Notes under the pieces: model-generated
Databases searched by the model: none
The model's input: the letters and a program-made list of their open reading frames with translations, nothing else
Told to the model about the DNA's origin: nothing
From: Herbinix sp.
GTDB taxonomy: Bacteria > Bacillota > Clostridia > Lachnospirales > Lachnospiraceae
DNA length: 64,000 nucleotides
NCBI GenBank assembly: GCA_029238935.1
Contig: JAQZBN010000002.1
Coordinates: 1 to 64,000, forward strand
Direction of reading: 5' to 3'
Translations under genes and position numbers: made by a program
Shown here: positions 53,526-62,988 of the stretch, in pieces
How the letters are laid out: the number at the start of each line of letters is the position of its first letter
How positions within the stretch are numbered: position 1 is the first letter of the stretch

Positions 53526-54767
53526 ATGTCAAATATGAAACGATTAATCTTATCGATAAGCGGATCTATCGCTATTTTAAGTCATATTATTACCTTCTCT
53601 TCGCAAGATTTCAATAATCTCTTACAGAATACAAATCAAGTCTTACACCAAGAAACATTTGATACTTTGCAGATCACGACCTCCTTTTCCAGTTCAGACT
53701 ATACGACAGTAATGGATAACAGTAGAACGCTTCGTTCTTATTCTGCTGCTGATCCAAACTCTTCTGAGTTATCAACACAAGGAATAGAAATAGCTGGTAA
53801 TACCTACAATGACCGTGATGTTGTTCAGATACTCTCATCTAATCAAACCAGTAAAGAAAAAACGGATCAAAAAATCGAATTAATCTATGACTGTAATTCA
53901 ATCGATTACATGTCTTACATACCAGAACTGGAATATAACGATGAAATACAAACTGTCTTGGATATTGAGAATCCGGATATTGATCTGACTGCTTCTTCTG
54001 CTATGCTATTAGATGCTTCCACCGGCGAAGTTCTTTATTATAAGGACCCCATCTTACCGGTATTTCCTGCAAGTACCGCTAAAATATTATCTTCTTTAGT
54101 GGCTCTGGATTTTTGTAAGCTTGAGGAAGAAGTCAAGATAGGTGATGAGATTACGTTGATTGCATCGGACTCCTCCAAAGCGAATATCCGAAAAGGACAA
54201 GTCCTGACTGTATCCAATCTGCTCCATGGAATGCTTCTTCCATCGGGAAATGACGCAGCTTATGCTATGGCGGCCTATGTTGGACGAAAATCTCTAAAGA
54301 ATAAAAAAGCATCGAAGGAAAGAGCTATCACAGAATTTGCTAGGCTCATGAATGATAAAGCAAAAGAACTGGGAGCGATGCAGTCTCACTTTGTAACTCC
54401 TGATGGTTATGATGCCATTGGCCAATATACAACTGCATATGATATGAGTCGTATTGCCTTAGAAGCAGCTAATAGTAAGACCATTATTAATATCACGAAA
54501 AAGAGTACCTTAACAGTAACCTTTGTCAGTGGTGAAAAATATACTTGGAAAAACACTAACTCATTAATAAAAAAAGGTGGTCCCTGGTATAATGCTAATG
54601 TCGTCGGATTAAAAACAGGAACTACAACGATGGCAGGTAGATGCTTACTTGCTGTCGCTAGTAACGAGGATGATACGGTCGTATGCGTAATTATGGATTC
54701 TACCTCCGAGGGCAGATGGAGAGATGCTACGGAATTATTACAGTATGGATTACAGGTATTACAATAA
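53526..54767 (+). CDS. D-alanyl-D-alanine carboxypeptidase (penicillin-binding, S11 family)
   Basis: 413 residues with a signal-like hydrophobic N-terminus. All three active-site motifs are intact: SxxK in PASTAKILSSLVAL (~180), SxN as SGNDAAYAMAAYVG (~240), and KTG in GLKTGTTTMAGRCLLA (~365). It trims the terminal D-Ala of peptidoglycan stem peptides outside the membrane. The ~140 residues before the catalytic domain are Ser/Asn/Asp rich and unlike DacA, and there is no C-terminal amphipathic anchor, resembling sporulation-linked or SpoIID-era DacF-like proteins only loosely. Confidence 0.93.
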   Translation: MSNMKRLILSISGSIAILSHIITFSSQDFNNLLQNTNQVLHQETFDTLQITTSFSSSDYTTVMDNSRTLRSYSAADPNSSELSTQGIEIAGNTYNDRDVVQILSSNQTSKEKTDQKIELIYDCNSIDYMSYIPELEYNDEIQTVLDIENPDIDLTASSAMLLDASTGEVLYYKDPILPVFPASTAKILSSLVALDFCKLEEEVKIGDEITLIASDSSKANIRKGQVLTVSNLLHGMLLPSGNDAAYAMAAYVGRKSLKNKKASKERAITEFARLMNDKAKELGAMQSHFVTPDGYDAIGQYTTAYDMSRIALEAANSKTIINITKKSTLTVTFVSGEKYTWKNTNSLIKKGGPWYNANVVGLKTGTTTMAGRCLLAVASNEDDTVVCVIMDSTSEGRWRDATELLQYGLQVLQ

Positions 54768-54780
54768 TGTATTAAAATAG

Positions 54781-54816
54781 AAAGGTCTACGATTGTAAGA
54801 TATCGTAGGCCATTTT
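54781..54816 (+). terminator. Terminator of the carboxypeptidase gene
   Basis: GGTCTACGAT pairs with ATCGTAGGCC (one G-U), followed by ATTTTCATGTTT. The remaining 260 bp to 55078 show no gene and no confident promoter. Confidence 0.7.
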
Positions 54817-55078
54817 CATGTTTATCTATTTTAGCTCCAATTTTTTAAGATATGTTCCTTAAATTCGTAATATATCAATTCATTTCTATGTATTTCTATA
54901 TCCGCTGTCACAGTTAAAAGTAGGGGTGGGTGGAATGCGGATTCCAATTACAAATTCATACAGTCTTATCTAAGATTTCCTCTATCACCATCAATCTTAC
55001 ATAGCCTTTGTAGACAATGTTCATATACAATAGGATACATGCCACTGCTACTGTTATTTTAACTAAAAGGAGGTTCGT

Positions 55079-55837
55079 ATGAACATATTCAAAAAAGCTA
55101 CCGTAATCGCAGCCTGTGTCATAATTTCCATTGTGATTAATTCCACAACATCGTTTGCTGCTGTTTATAAAGTGGCACCTAATGACTCTTTATACAAAAT
55201 CAGTGTTTTATTTAGAACACCGATTACTACAATTAAATCTGATAATAATCTAACATCCGATCAGATCTATCCGGGTCAGCAAATATATGTTGCAGCACAA
55301 GAGTACACCACCAAAAGCGGAGATACCCTATACCTAATCGCTAAGCGATATGGTATTTCATTAAATTCCTTACGAATTGCAAATAATAAATGGGATGATA
55401 AGCTTCTACCCGGCCAAGTACTTATATTACCAGGGGTAAAGCCAACCACAGGTTCCGGTACCGTAATTCCCTATACCACAGAGGAAGTCAATCTTTTGGC
55501 AAGACTAATCACTGCAGAAGCAAATACAGAATCCTATGATGCTATGGTTGCCGTTGGTGCCGTCGTGGTAAACAGAGTTCAGAGTCCTGACTGGCCTAAC
55601 AGCATTACTTCAGTCATCAATCAGGTGATTAACGGTTATTATCAATTTACTCCTGTAAAGAATGGATATATTAATAATCCGCCCTCCGATCAGGGATTAA
55701 AAGCGGCTTGGGCATGTCTATATGGTAGTGACCCCAGTAAAGAAGCCATGTTTTATTTTGACGATAGTTCTACCAATCAATGGTTATGGTCAAAAACAGT
55801 AACGGCTCGAATTGATTCCATGGTATTTGTAAAATAA
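55079..55837 (+). CDS. LysM-SleB cell-wall hydrolase
   Basis: 252 residues. Signal peptide (to SFAA near 28), two LysM peptidoglycan-binding domains (~29-72 and ~75-120; VAPNDSLYKISVLFRTPITT and TKSGDTLYLIAKRYGISLNS), then a Hydrolase_2/SleB domain (LARLITAEANTESYDAMVAVGAVV, residues ~135-250) with the catalytic Glu in the TAEA motif. SleB-type enzymes are spore-cortex lytic transglycosylases used in germination, so this supports a spore-former, though vegetative wall roles exist. AGGAGG precedes the ATG. Confidence 0.93.
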   Translation: MNIFKKATVIAACVIISIVINSTTSFAAVYKVAPNDSLYKISVLFRTPITTIKSDNNLTSDQIYPGQQIYVAAQEYTTKSGDTLYLIAKRYGISLNSLRIANNKWDDKLLPGQVLILPGVKPTTGSGTVIPYTTEEVNLLARLITAEANTESYDAMVAVGAVVVNRVQSPDWPNSITSVINQVINGYYQFTPVKNGYINNPPSDQGLKAAWACLYGSDPSKEAMFYFDDSSTNQWLWSKTVTARIDSMVFVK

Positions 55838-55846
55838 TGGCATAGC

Positions 55847-55880
55847 AAAAAAAGAACAGTGCACCGCACTGTTCTTTTTT
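55847..55880. terminator. Bidirectional terminator
   Basis: AAAAGAACAGTG and CACTGTTCTTTT flank a 5-nt loop, with A- and T-tracts. It ends the LysM-SleB gene and, from the other side, the LytTR gene, whose stop lies in its edge. Confidence 0.9.
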
Positions 55881-56619
55881 ATAAAAAACGTTTCTTGATC
55901 TCTTCAAACTTTTCTTGCGTCATCAAAGCATCCTTAGCAAGATCTTTAAACGTTACAACGTAAGTCCATCTGCCATAAGGTTCAATTTTTTTAATTTGTG
56001 ATATATTAATTAAGTATGATTTATGACTTCGTAAGAACTGATCCGGATCCAGCTTATTTTCGATATCTCCTAGTCCGGCTGAGGTTGTAAACGAATCATT
56101 TTTCGTATAAATCACTGTACTGCTGTTTTCTCTTTGCACTAGAATGATCTCTTTAATATCGACGAAGCTCATACTTTCTTTTCCTTTTAATAAAAGCTTA
56201 TCGAGACCTCGCTCAAACTTAACGATCTTTTCTAAGGAATCTATCTTATCTTCCTGTGATAATGATTTGATGCGATCCAGCGTTTGATTTACCCGTTCCA
56301 CCTGAAAAGGTTTTACCAGATAATCAAAGGCATACACCTCAAAAGCTTCTGATCGGTATTCCGAGTGGGCTGTGGCAAAGATGATCTTTGCCTTAGGATC
56401 CATATCTGCAATGATCTTGGCACAATCTAGACCATTTGTACCATTCATCTCGATATCCAGAAAGATTACCTCAGCTTTTGTCTTTGTGAAGAGTGTTATG
56501 GCATCGTTTAGATTATCCGTTTCACCGACGATATTAAAATCATCCTTACGTTCAATTATTTTACGGAGCAATTTGCGAATACCACTCTCATCATCTACTA
56601 AGATTACTTTAATTGCCAT
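55879..56619 (-). CDS. LytTR-type response regulator
   Basis: 246 residues. A receiver domain (VILVDDESGIRKLLRKI, phospho-acceptor Asp in FLDIEMNGTNG ~56, Lys in YLVKPF) and a C-terminal LytTR DNA-binding domain (~145-245, including RSHKSYLINISQI). Such regulators control extracellular-factor and biofilm genes with AgrC-like kinases. Its likely kinase is at 58541-59368, separated from it by nfeD, floA and a small gene in the same transcription direction. Start overlaps the small gene by 11 bp. Confidence 0.93.
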   Translation of the reverse strand: MAIKVILVDDESGIRKLLRKIIERKDDFNIVGETDNLNDAITLFTKTKAEVIFLDIEMNGTNGLDCAKIIADMDPKAKIIFATAHSEYRSEAFEVYAFDYLVKPFQVERVNQTLDRIKSLSQEDKIDSLEKIVKFERGLDKLLLKGKESMSFVDIKEIILVQRENSSTVIYTKNDSFTTSAGLGDIENKLDPDQFLRSHKSYLINISQIKKIEPYGRWTYVVTFKDLAKDALMTQEKFEEIKKRFL

Positions 56620-56887
56620 AAGGATATCTCTTTTTGCGTTTGCTTACTGGCTTACCGAGAATTTCTGACCAGATGACCGCCTCTTGCAATCTCCTCTGTG
56701 AAAATTGAGGTTGGAACAATTCTTGATCATTCTGCATATTCCTATTTGCATTAGCTCTTACATCAAAGATGATTGTTGGTGCAATACCCTTATCTGATGA
56801 TTGCTCCTTTCCCCGACTCGGGGTCTTCTCTAATTTAAAGTTTTTTCTGCTTTGATCTTTAGCAAGATTAAAATTTTTTATCGTCAT
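56609..56887 (-). CDS. Small basic hypothetical protein between flotillin and LytTR regulator
   Basis: 92 residues, start ATG 56887 after AGGGG. Rich in Lys, Arg, Asn and Gln, no membrane segment, with one predicted helix (FSQRRLQEAVIWSEILGKPV). Its overlap with the LytTR gene and 16-bp spacing from floA show it is a real, co-expressed gene. I do not recognise a family. Confidence 0.65.
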   Translation of the reverse strand: MTIKNFNLAKDQSRKNFKLEKTPSRGKEQSSDKGIAPTIIFDVRANANRNMQNDQELFQPQFSQRRLQEAVIWSEILGKPVSKRKKRYPYGN

Positions 56888-56903
56888 AGGACATTCCCCT
56901 TAA

Positions 56904-57878
56904 TCACGATTTATTTTCATTATCTACGATGGAGGTTTTAGCAGATTCTGAAATCTTTTCTCTCATCTTTGTATCCGCTTTAATATTTTGCATATCGAAG
57001 TAATCCATAACGCCTAGTTTTCCTTCTCTCAACGCATACGCCATTGCTTTTGGGATTTCTGCTTCCGCTTCAACAACATAGGCACGCATTTCTTGCTCCT
57101 TCGCAACTGCCATAGCTCTGCGTTCCTCGGCCATCGCTTGTGCGATATTCTTATCTGCTTCTGCTTGCAAAGTTTGCAGCTGAGCGCCGATATTTCTACC
57201 AACATCAATATCTGCGATATCGATAGACAAAATCTCAAATGCAGTACCGGAGTCTAGTCCCTTACTTAATACTCTCTTAGAGATATCATCCGGATTCTCC
57301 AATACTTCCTTATGGGATTTGGCAGAACCAACTGTAGTAACGATACCTTCACCAATTCTTGCCAGTACCGTTGCTTCACCGGCACCACCCACCAAACGTT
57401 CCAGGTTAGCACGTACAGTAACCCTTGCTTTTACCAGTAATTCGATACCATCCTTCGCTACAGAAGATACATTCGGTGTCTCAATCACTTTTGGATTTAC
57501 ACTCATTTTTACGGCTTCGAATACATCACGACCTGCTAGATCTATTGCGGCCGCTTTTTCAAAAGGTAATTCTATTCCTGCACGTTCAGAAGCAATTAAT
57601 GCATTGATTACACTGTCTATATTTCCCCCTGCTAAGTAATGTGCTTCTAATTGATTTACGTTTACATCAAGTCCTGCTTTTATTGCCTTGATTAATGGCA
57701 TCACGATTTTTGCAGGTGTTACGCGACGTAATCGCATACCAATCAAATTAAAGATACTGACCTTTACATTGGCTGCTAAAGATGATATCCATAGCCCTAT
57801 GGGTACGAAGCTAAAAAATAATACGATTGCTAATCCGATGACACCAATTAAAATACTTATTCCTACGATTTCTGGCAT
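56904..57878 (-). CDS. floA: Flotillin-like protein FloA
   Basis: Start set at ATG 57878 ([17 protein letters not shown]), after GAGGGAAG. About 324 residues: N-terminal membrane hairpin, SPFH core ([20 protein letters not shown]), coiled region rich in Ala/Glu repeats ([20 protein letters not shown]). Flotillins form membrane microdomains that organise kinases, secretion and wall enzymes. Preceded by nfeD with a 23-bp gap, the classic FloA-NfeD pair. Confidence 0.95.
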   Translation of the reverse strand: MPEIVGISILIGVIGLAIVLFFSFVPIGLWISSLAANVKVSIFNLIGMRLRRVTPAKIVMPLIKAIKAGLDVNVNQLEAHYLAGGNIDSVINALIASERAGIELPFEKAAAIDLAGRDVFEAVKMSVNPKVIETPNVSSVAKDGIELLVKARVTVRANLERLVGGAGEATVLARIGEGIVTTVGSAKSHKEVLENPDDISKRVLSKGLDSGTAFEILSIDIADIDVGRNIGAQLQTLQAEADKNIAQAMAEERRAMAVAKEQEMRAYVVEAEAEIPKAMAYALREGKLGVMDYFDMQNIKADTKMREKISESAKTSIVDNENKS

Positions 57879-57901
57879 ATTTCTTCCCTCTTTCATTATT
57901 T

Positions 57902-58396
57902 TTATTCTACAGCTTTCACTATTAATTTTGAACCCTGTACTTTGTAAATCACAAGAGTGGTATTCTTAGTTATATATTTCCCTTCTGAGATAACATCTAA
58001 TTCAATACCATCAAAGTTACCTGTACCTGATGGTCTTAAATCAGTGGAAGCTATCCCTTGTTTTCCTAAGAGAAATTTCAGATCATTGGAACTGATATAT
58101 CCCTTATCCTTATTTTGTTCCTCCTTCAGTATAATTGGTGATTTTAGTTTACCCTTTGAAAGCATTCCCAATATGACCGCTAGCATAATACCAAGTAAAG
58201 CAAGTACAATGAGAGTAATGATGGCCCCTTCCACCAACGTATCGGATACCAAGAAAATTCCCACCAGTAAACAAACCGTTCCAATCATTCCAGGAGCATG
58301 TAATCCCGGCGTCACCATCTCAATACCGATTAAAATAAATCCGGTTATAAATAAGAGGACTGCAATTACTAAGATCCAGTCAATTGCTCCTAACAT
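57902..58396 (-). CDS. NfeD-like protein
   Basis: 164 residues, short NfeD form. Three or four N-terminal membrane helices ([34 protein letters not shown]) and a C-terminal OB-fold (~100-164; [22 protein letters not shown]). It is the usual partner of flotillin FloA and helps stabilise it in the membrane. GAAAGGGGG precedes the ATG. Confidence 0.92.
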   Translation of the reverse strand: MLGAIDWILVIAVLLFITGFILIGIEMVTPGLHAPGMIGTVCLLVGIFLVSDTLVEGAIITLIVLALLGIMLAVILGMLSKGKLKSPIILKEEQNKDKGYISSNDLKFLLGKQGIASTDLRPSGTGNFDGIELDVISEGKYITKNTTLVIYKVQGSKLIVKAVE

Positions 58397-58540
58397 ATTT
58401 TTCCCCCTTTCATCCTTTTGTAATTATCACTTTACACCTAAACTGAAACTTTTAAAATAGATACTTTATAAGTTATACATCTAACAATCTATAATGTCAT
58501 TATTCTACTTTCATTTTACAAATTCATCAAAGTAACCACT

Positions 58541-59368
58541 TTATCTTGTCTTCTTTTTCGGAAGACATACGGTGAAGCTTGTTCGTTCATCATCGGACTT
58601 CACATCTATGGTTCCTCCTGATTCACTAAGAATTTTAGACACGATATAAAGTCCTAATCCATGACCTTGTTCTTTCTTAGTGGAAAATCCTTGGCGAAAG
58701 ATCTCTTCCAGTTGATTCTGAGGTATCTTAGGTCCATTATTACTTATAATAAAGATATATCTGTCCATATCCTCACTGATATAAAAAAAGATCTTCTTAT
58801 CCGTTTGTATCTCCTGTAAGGCAGTAATACTATTATCCAGAATATTGGCTAGTATCTTACAGAGATTCCATGGCTCAATAATGATATCCTTTAGGTCTGA
58901 TCTTACCTCAAGATATAAATCAATTGCATTCTTTTCTGCTGTTTCCATTTTCACTTGTAATAATGCATTCACAGCAGGCTGGGCTGTTTTTAAGGCCTTA
59001 CTTAATTTCATAATGTCTTTAAATACCGGTGTTAAATATTGTTTTGCTTCTTCGTATTCATTTAACTCCATCAGTCCATATATAATTTGAAAATGATTGA
59101 GATAGTCATGCCTTTGAGCTCTTAATTTTATGTTTAGCTCCTCCAAGTTTCTCATACTTTCATCCCGGTGATCGTCATGATATCTACTGGCAAAATACAA
59201 CCCGAAAATCGTAATTAAACTGCTAAAGAGGATTAATCCTACCGCTAGATAAATATATAAATTGACTTCACTGGAAGTAGAGATTCCAACAGCTATCCAG
59301 ATAATTAAAGCTATTATAAATTGTAATACATTAATCGTAAGCAAAGCAGTAACTATTTTTTTTATCAT
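58541..59368 (-). CDS. Sensor histidine kinase of the Spo0B/AgrC type
   Basis: 275 residues. Two N-terminal membrane helices (~5-28 and ~38-60) with almost no extracellular loop, a Spo0B-like alpha-helical phosphoacceptor domain (LRAQRHDYLNHFQIIYGLME, His at ~91), and a HATPase_c with N-box ILANILDNSITAL and G-box KEQGHGLGLYIVSKIL. The sensor part is very short, so the signal probably comes from the membrane or a partner protein. The matching LytTR regulator is at 55879-56619, past nfeD, floA and a small gene. A 144-bp gap separates it from nfeD. Confidence 0.92.
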   Translation of the reverse strand: MIKKIVTALLTINVLQFIIALIIWIAVGISTSSEVNLYIYLAVGLILFSSLITIFGLYFASRYHDDHRDESMRNLEELNIKLRAQRHDYLNHFQIIYGLMELNEYEEAKQYLTPVFKDIMKLSKALKTAQPAVNALLQVKMETAEKNAIDLYLEVRSDLKDIIIEPWNLCKILANILDNSITALQEIQTDKKIFFYISEDMDRYIFIISNNGPKIPQNQLEEIFRQGFSTKKEQGHGLGLYIVSKILSESGGTIDVKSDDERTSFTVCLPKKKTR

Positions 59369-59454
59369 AATGTCCCCATTCCAAGCGATTTATTTTTTGT
59401 ATACCATATTTTAACACATATATCCTTGTAATTGGAATAAGGACATAAAAATAA

Positions 59455-59483
59455 TTGAATTTCAATTCAAAGTATTATAAAAT
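59455..59483 (+). promoter_or_regulatory. Promoter of the GGDEF-EAL gene
   Basis: TTGAAT (59455-59460) and TAAAAT (59478-59483) are 17 bp apart. TTGAATTTCAATTCAA overlapping the -35 is an imperfect dyad that could be an operator. Confidence 0.5.
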
Positions 59484-59525
59484 ATTCTAATACAGAAACG
59501 ATACAACCTATAAGGAGGTGTAACC

Positions 59526-62201
59526 TTGAGACTGAAAACTTCGATGCGGAGTAAATTAATTATTGCCATCTTTATCGGCTGTCTCATTCCCTACGTTACT
59601 GGTGGTTTATATCTTAAGTCCTTAATTGAACGTTGGCTATATCATAATAGTGTCGACAACACCAATCAAGTATTAGAGCAAGTGAATGAATTAATTGATC
59701 AAACCCTGGTACAAGAAATGGATAATCTTCTTACGTTATTATCTTCTGTTCAAGACGTAAAAAATTCCGAATTCGCTATCAATAATTACTTAAAAGCTAT
59801 CGATAACCCTGTATATGACGATAACGAAATTGAAAAATCGATTGAATCAATTTTTCAACACTTTAAAGAAAGTCATGATACAATTAATTTTATTTTTCTA
59901 GGAACAGAAAGCGGAGGCTATATGGAATATCCACGCTTTATCCCTTCACAAAACTACGATCCCAGAGAGCGGCCTTGGTACCAGAATACCATAGTACATG
60001 ACGATATTGAAATATCGGAACCCTATATCACGAATGTATCCAATGAGATGGTGATTAGTTTCACCAAACATATCATGAATGGGGATCATAAAGTGGGTGT
60101 CATTGGTATCTCCGTGCGCCTGGAGGATCTCATGAATAACATTAACGGGATCCAAATTGGTGATACTGGTTACATTTTATTGTTGAGTCCTGAGCATCGT
60201 TTTCTTGTCAGCCCGGAATATCCGGATTGGGTAATGAAGACCTCAGAAGAATTGGGTCTTCATAATTTTAAAGACTTAATAACCAAGAAAGATACCTCAT
60301 TTGAAGCAGAGTTAGATGGGGTTACAAGGGTTTTTAATGTAATAACTTCCAAAGAAAGCGGTTTCCACCTGGTATCTGTAGTAAATAAGAGTGAGATTCT
60401 TCACACTGCCAATGAAATCACCACAATATTAAATACCATTTATATCATTACATTTATCTTTATATTTATAATAGTTTATCAGTTATCCAGAACGATCACC
60501 AAACCAATCTTAGAAATATCTTCTGTTATCCATAGAATGACTCATTTTGATTTTAATATAGATGACCATAAAAATATTAAACGTTATACCACACAAAATG
60601 ATGAGATTGGAATCGTAGCAAAGGCTTTGGTCAAAATGCATCATAACTATTATGAGTTGATGGAACAGGTTCATTCCATCAACGATGCGATCAAGAATAT
60701 TGACATAGAGAAGAAAAATTCGTTCCGTCTCTCATTATCGAAGGACAATCCGTTTCATAGCATTATTTCTTCGATGAATATACTATTAGATAAAATTCAT
60801 CAATATTTTGATCAGTTAAAAGCGACGAATTCTGAAATATTGACGAAGAACGAATTGCTTACCTCTTCAGAGGAAGAGTTGATGGCTCAATTGGATGAAA
60901 TCAACCAGCAAAAGGATTATATTCATTATCTTGCGTTTCATGATCCCTTAACCGGGCTACCGAACCGGAGAAGATTTACTGAGAAATTGAATTCTAAGAT
61001 CAGCCATGGACAATTTGGCGCAGTAATCCTATTGGACCTTGATGATTTCAAAGGAATCAACGATACCTTAGGTCATATGTTTGGGGACCGGGTATTAGAA
61101 TCCATCGCACAACGAATTGAAGAAGCAGTAGATTACAAAATCTTTGTCTCTCGATTCGGAGGGGATGAATTCCTCATCCTGATCGAAACGGATCAAGACT
61201 ATAAATATATCGAAGATAGTATTAAGAAGATTAAGCATATCTTTGATGAAAAGATTACTATTGAGGAGCATCATATTGATGTACACTTTAGTATGGGTAT
61301 TTCCTTGTTTCCAAAAGATAGCACTGATGTAGACCAATTAGTGGTATATGCTGATTTAGCTATGTATTCTGTAAAAAATGCAGGTAAAAATGATTATCAG
61401 TTCTTTGATATTCGTATGATGGATGATCAGATGAAAAAGTCTAACATAGAAATTATTTTAAGAGAAGCAATTGATCAGGATGGTTTCCATATAGTATATC
61501 AACCCCAAATTGATATTAAGACTGGTCAAGTGAACTGTTATGAGGCTCTATTAAGACTCAGGGATTATTCCATATCGCCGACGGAATTTATAGATATTGC
61601 AGAAAAAAATGGATCAATCATAAGAATTGGAAGAATAGTCACTGAAAAAGTTATTCAGCAATTATCCTCTTGGAAGAACGAAGGACAAAAGATTAAACCA
61701 GTATCGATCAATTTTTCTGCTCATCAACTCCATGACGGCGATTATATTAATTATATAAATTCACTTCTTTCTCAATATGGGATTGATGCCAGATATATAG
61801 AAATTGAAATAACAGAAAATATATTTTTAGAGAACAGAAATGCAACCTTATTATTTTTAAAGCAATTAAAGGAATTAGGAATTCAGATCGCAATCGATGA
61901 TTTTGGTACGGGATATTCATCCTTAAATTATTTAACCTTTTTACCAGTAGATAAAATCAAACTCGATCGCTCTCTAAACTTAAAATTTCTTGAGATGGAT
62001 AATATCAAAGTCATGGATAGTCTCATATCCCTTGTTCATAGTCTTAACCTTACAGTTACTGCAGAAGGTATTGAGACTCTCGATCATGTTAAGAGGCTGC
62101 AGAAAGGTGGATGCGATTATATTCAAGGTTATTATTTTAGTAAACCTTTGGATGCCGACCAAATACCTACGATCCACGATAAAATCTTCAACAACTATTA
62201 A
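59526..62201 (+). CDS. Membrane sensor with Cache, HAMP, GGDEF and EAL domains
   Basis: 891 residues; TTG start at 59526, seven bases after AAGGAGG. Two membrane segments (~8-30 and ~300-322) enclose a dCache sensor (DPRERPWYQNTIV.., IGISVRLEDLMNNINGIQIG); then HAMP, a coiled linker, GGDEF (SRFGGDEFLILIE, ~545; full motif so cyclase may be active) and EAL (YEALLRLRDYSISP at ~675, DDFGTGYSSLNYLTFLP). It can make and/or degrade cyclic-di-GMP in response to an external ligand. It converges with the Sia-like operon; both stops flank a long hairpin. Confidence 0.95.
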   Translation: MRLKTSMRSKLIIAIFIGCLIPYVTGGLYLKSLIERWLYHNSVDNTNQVLEQVNELIDQTLVQEMDNLLTLLSSVQDVKNSEFAINNYLKAIDNPVYDDNEIEKSIESIFQHFKESHDTINFIFLGTESGGYMEYPRFIPSQNYDPRERPWYQNTIVHDDIEISEPYITNVSNEMVISFTKHIMNGDHKVGVIGISVRLEDLMNNINGIQIGDTGYILLLSPEHRFLVSPEYPDWVMKTSEELGLHNFKDLITKKDTSFEAELDGVTRVFNVITSKESGFHLVSVVNKSEILHTANEITTILNTIYIITFIFIFIIVYQLSRTITKPILEISSVIHRMTHFDFNIDDHKNIKRYTTQNDEIGIVAKALVKMHHNYYELMEQVHSINDAIKNIDIEKKNSFRLSLSKDNPFHSIISSMNILLDKIHQYFDQLKATNSEILTKNELLTSSEEELMAQLDEINQQKDYIHYLAFHDPLTGLPNRRRFTEKLNSKISHGQFGAVILLDLDDFKGINDTLGHMFGDRVLESIAQRIEEAVDYKIFVSRFGGDEFLILIETDQDYKYIEDSIKKIKHIFDEKITIEEHHIDVHFSMGISLFPKDSTDVDQLVVYADLAMYSVKNAGKNDYQFFDIRMMDDQMKKSNIEIILREAIDQDGFHIVYQPQIDIKTGQVNCYEALLRLRDYSISPTEFIDIAEKNGSIIRIGRIVTEKVIQQLSSWKNEGQKIKPVSINFSAHQLHDGDYINYINSLLSQYGIDARYIEIEITENIFLENRNATLLFLKQLKELGIQIAIDDFGTGYSSLNYLTFLPVDKIKLDRSLNLKFLEMDNIKVMDSLISLVHSLNLTVTAEGIETLDHVKRLQKGGCDYIQGYYFSKPLDADQIPTIHDKIFNNY

Positions 62202-62203
62202 AT

Positions 62204-62267
62204 AGGTGTCAGGCACCCTTAAGAAATTCTTACATTTGTAAGAATTTTGTAAGGGTGCCTGACACCT
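62204..62267. repeat. Long hairpin built from GTGTCAGGCACC inverted repeats
   Basis: AGGTGTCAGGCACCCTTA (62204-62221) is the exact reverse complement of 62250-62267, and inside it AAATTCTTACA (62224-62234) pairs with TGTAAGAATTT (62237-62247). The result is a near-continuous ~30-bp stem. It begins three bases after the GGDEF-EAL stop and runs into the 3' end of the convergent diguanylate cyclase gene, encoding its last residues (VSGTLTKFLQM). It may end both transcripts but looks like an inserted repeat. Confidence 0.85.
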
Positions 62268-62970
62268 TATAACAATTTCGACCAGAATTTTTAGCCTCAT
62301 ACAAGGCATGATCTGCATTTTTCAGTAAAACATCCATGAACTCTCCATCCATAGGACTTGCTGATGCAACACCGACAGATATCGTTATGATATTATATAT
62401 TGTGGATCCCTTATGTTCGATCGACAAAGCAACAATATTAGATACCAGATCCTGCGCAATCAATGAGGCTCCTGGGATATCGGTATTCGGTAATAGTATT
62501 ACAAATTCCTCTCCTCCAAACCGAGCGACAAGACTACCTTTTACAGTAACTGTTTTTTGTATCTCTTTGGCTACCGCCTTTAGGCATTCGTCTCCAAGCA
62601 GATGGCCATAAGTATCATTATATTTTTTAAAATGATCGATATCTATCATAATCATGGAAAGAACTGATTTCTTACTAATAGCATGAAACCATTCTTTCTG
62701 ATAGATCTCATTAAAATACCTTTTGTTATATAATTCTGTCAAAGAATCAGTCTGAGATGCTATCGTAAGCTTTTCCGAAACGTTTTTTAACTCCAGCTGC
62801 ATAAGATCAGATAATTTTACTACTGTTTTCATATGCTTAAGGAGTTTTTTGTATTCTTCACACAGAACTTTATAAGTATTTAGGTCCTCTTCAGAAGCAA
62901 ATTTGTTATGTTCAATTAATTCTTCCGCCTGTAAGATTACCTGTTCTTCTTTGAGATATATCTCCTGCAT
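62230..62970 (-). CDS. siaD: Diguanylate cyclase of the SiaD type
   Basis: 246 residues. A helical N-terminal region (~1-85, EEQVILQAEELIEHNKF..LKNVSEKL coiled) and a GGDEF domain with active-site GGEEF (ARFGGEEFVILLPN, ~158) that makes cyclic-di-GMP. Position at the end of siaA(partial)-siaB-siaC and the helical N-terminus match Pseudomonas SiaD, which is activated by SiaC. The natural end is near NSGRNCYKV; the final 11 residues come from the hairpin repeat. Starts 18 bp after siaC. Confidence 0.85.
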   Translation of the reverse strand: MQEIYLKEEQVILQAEELIEHNKFASEEDLNTYKVLCEEYKKLLKHMKTVVKLSDLMQLELKNVSEKLTIASQTDSLTELYNKRYFNEIYQKEWFHAISKKSVLSMIMIDIDHFKKYNDTYGHLLGDECLKAVAKEIQKTVTVKGSLVARFGGEEFVILLPNTDIPGASLIAQDLVSNIVALSIEHKGSTIYNIITISVGVASASPMDGEFMDVLLKNADHALYEAKNSGRNCYKVSGTLTKFLQM

Positions 62971-62988
62971 ATTGTCCCTTTCTCATCA

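Noticed and set aside
57319..57639. 106-residue frame opposite floA
   Set aside because: Antisense shadow of a conserved gene, without start signals.
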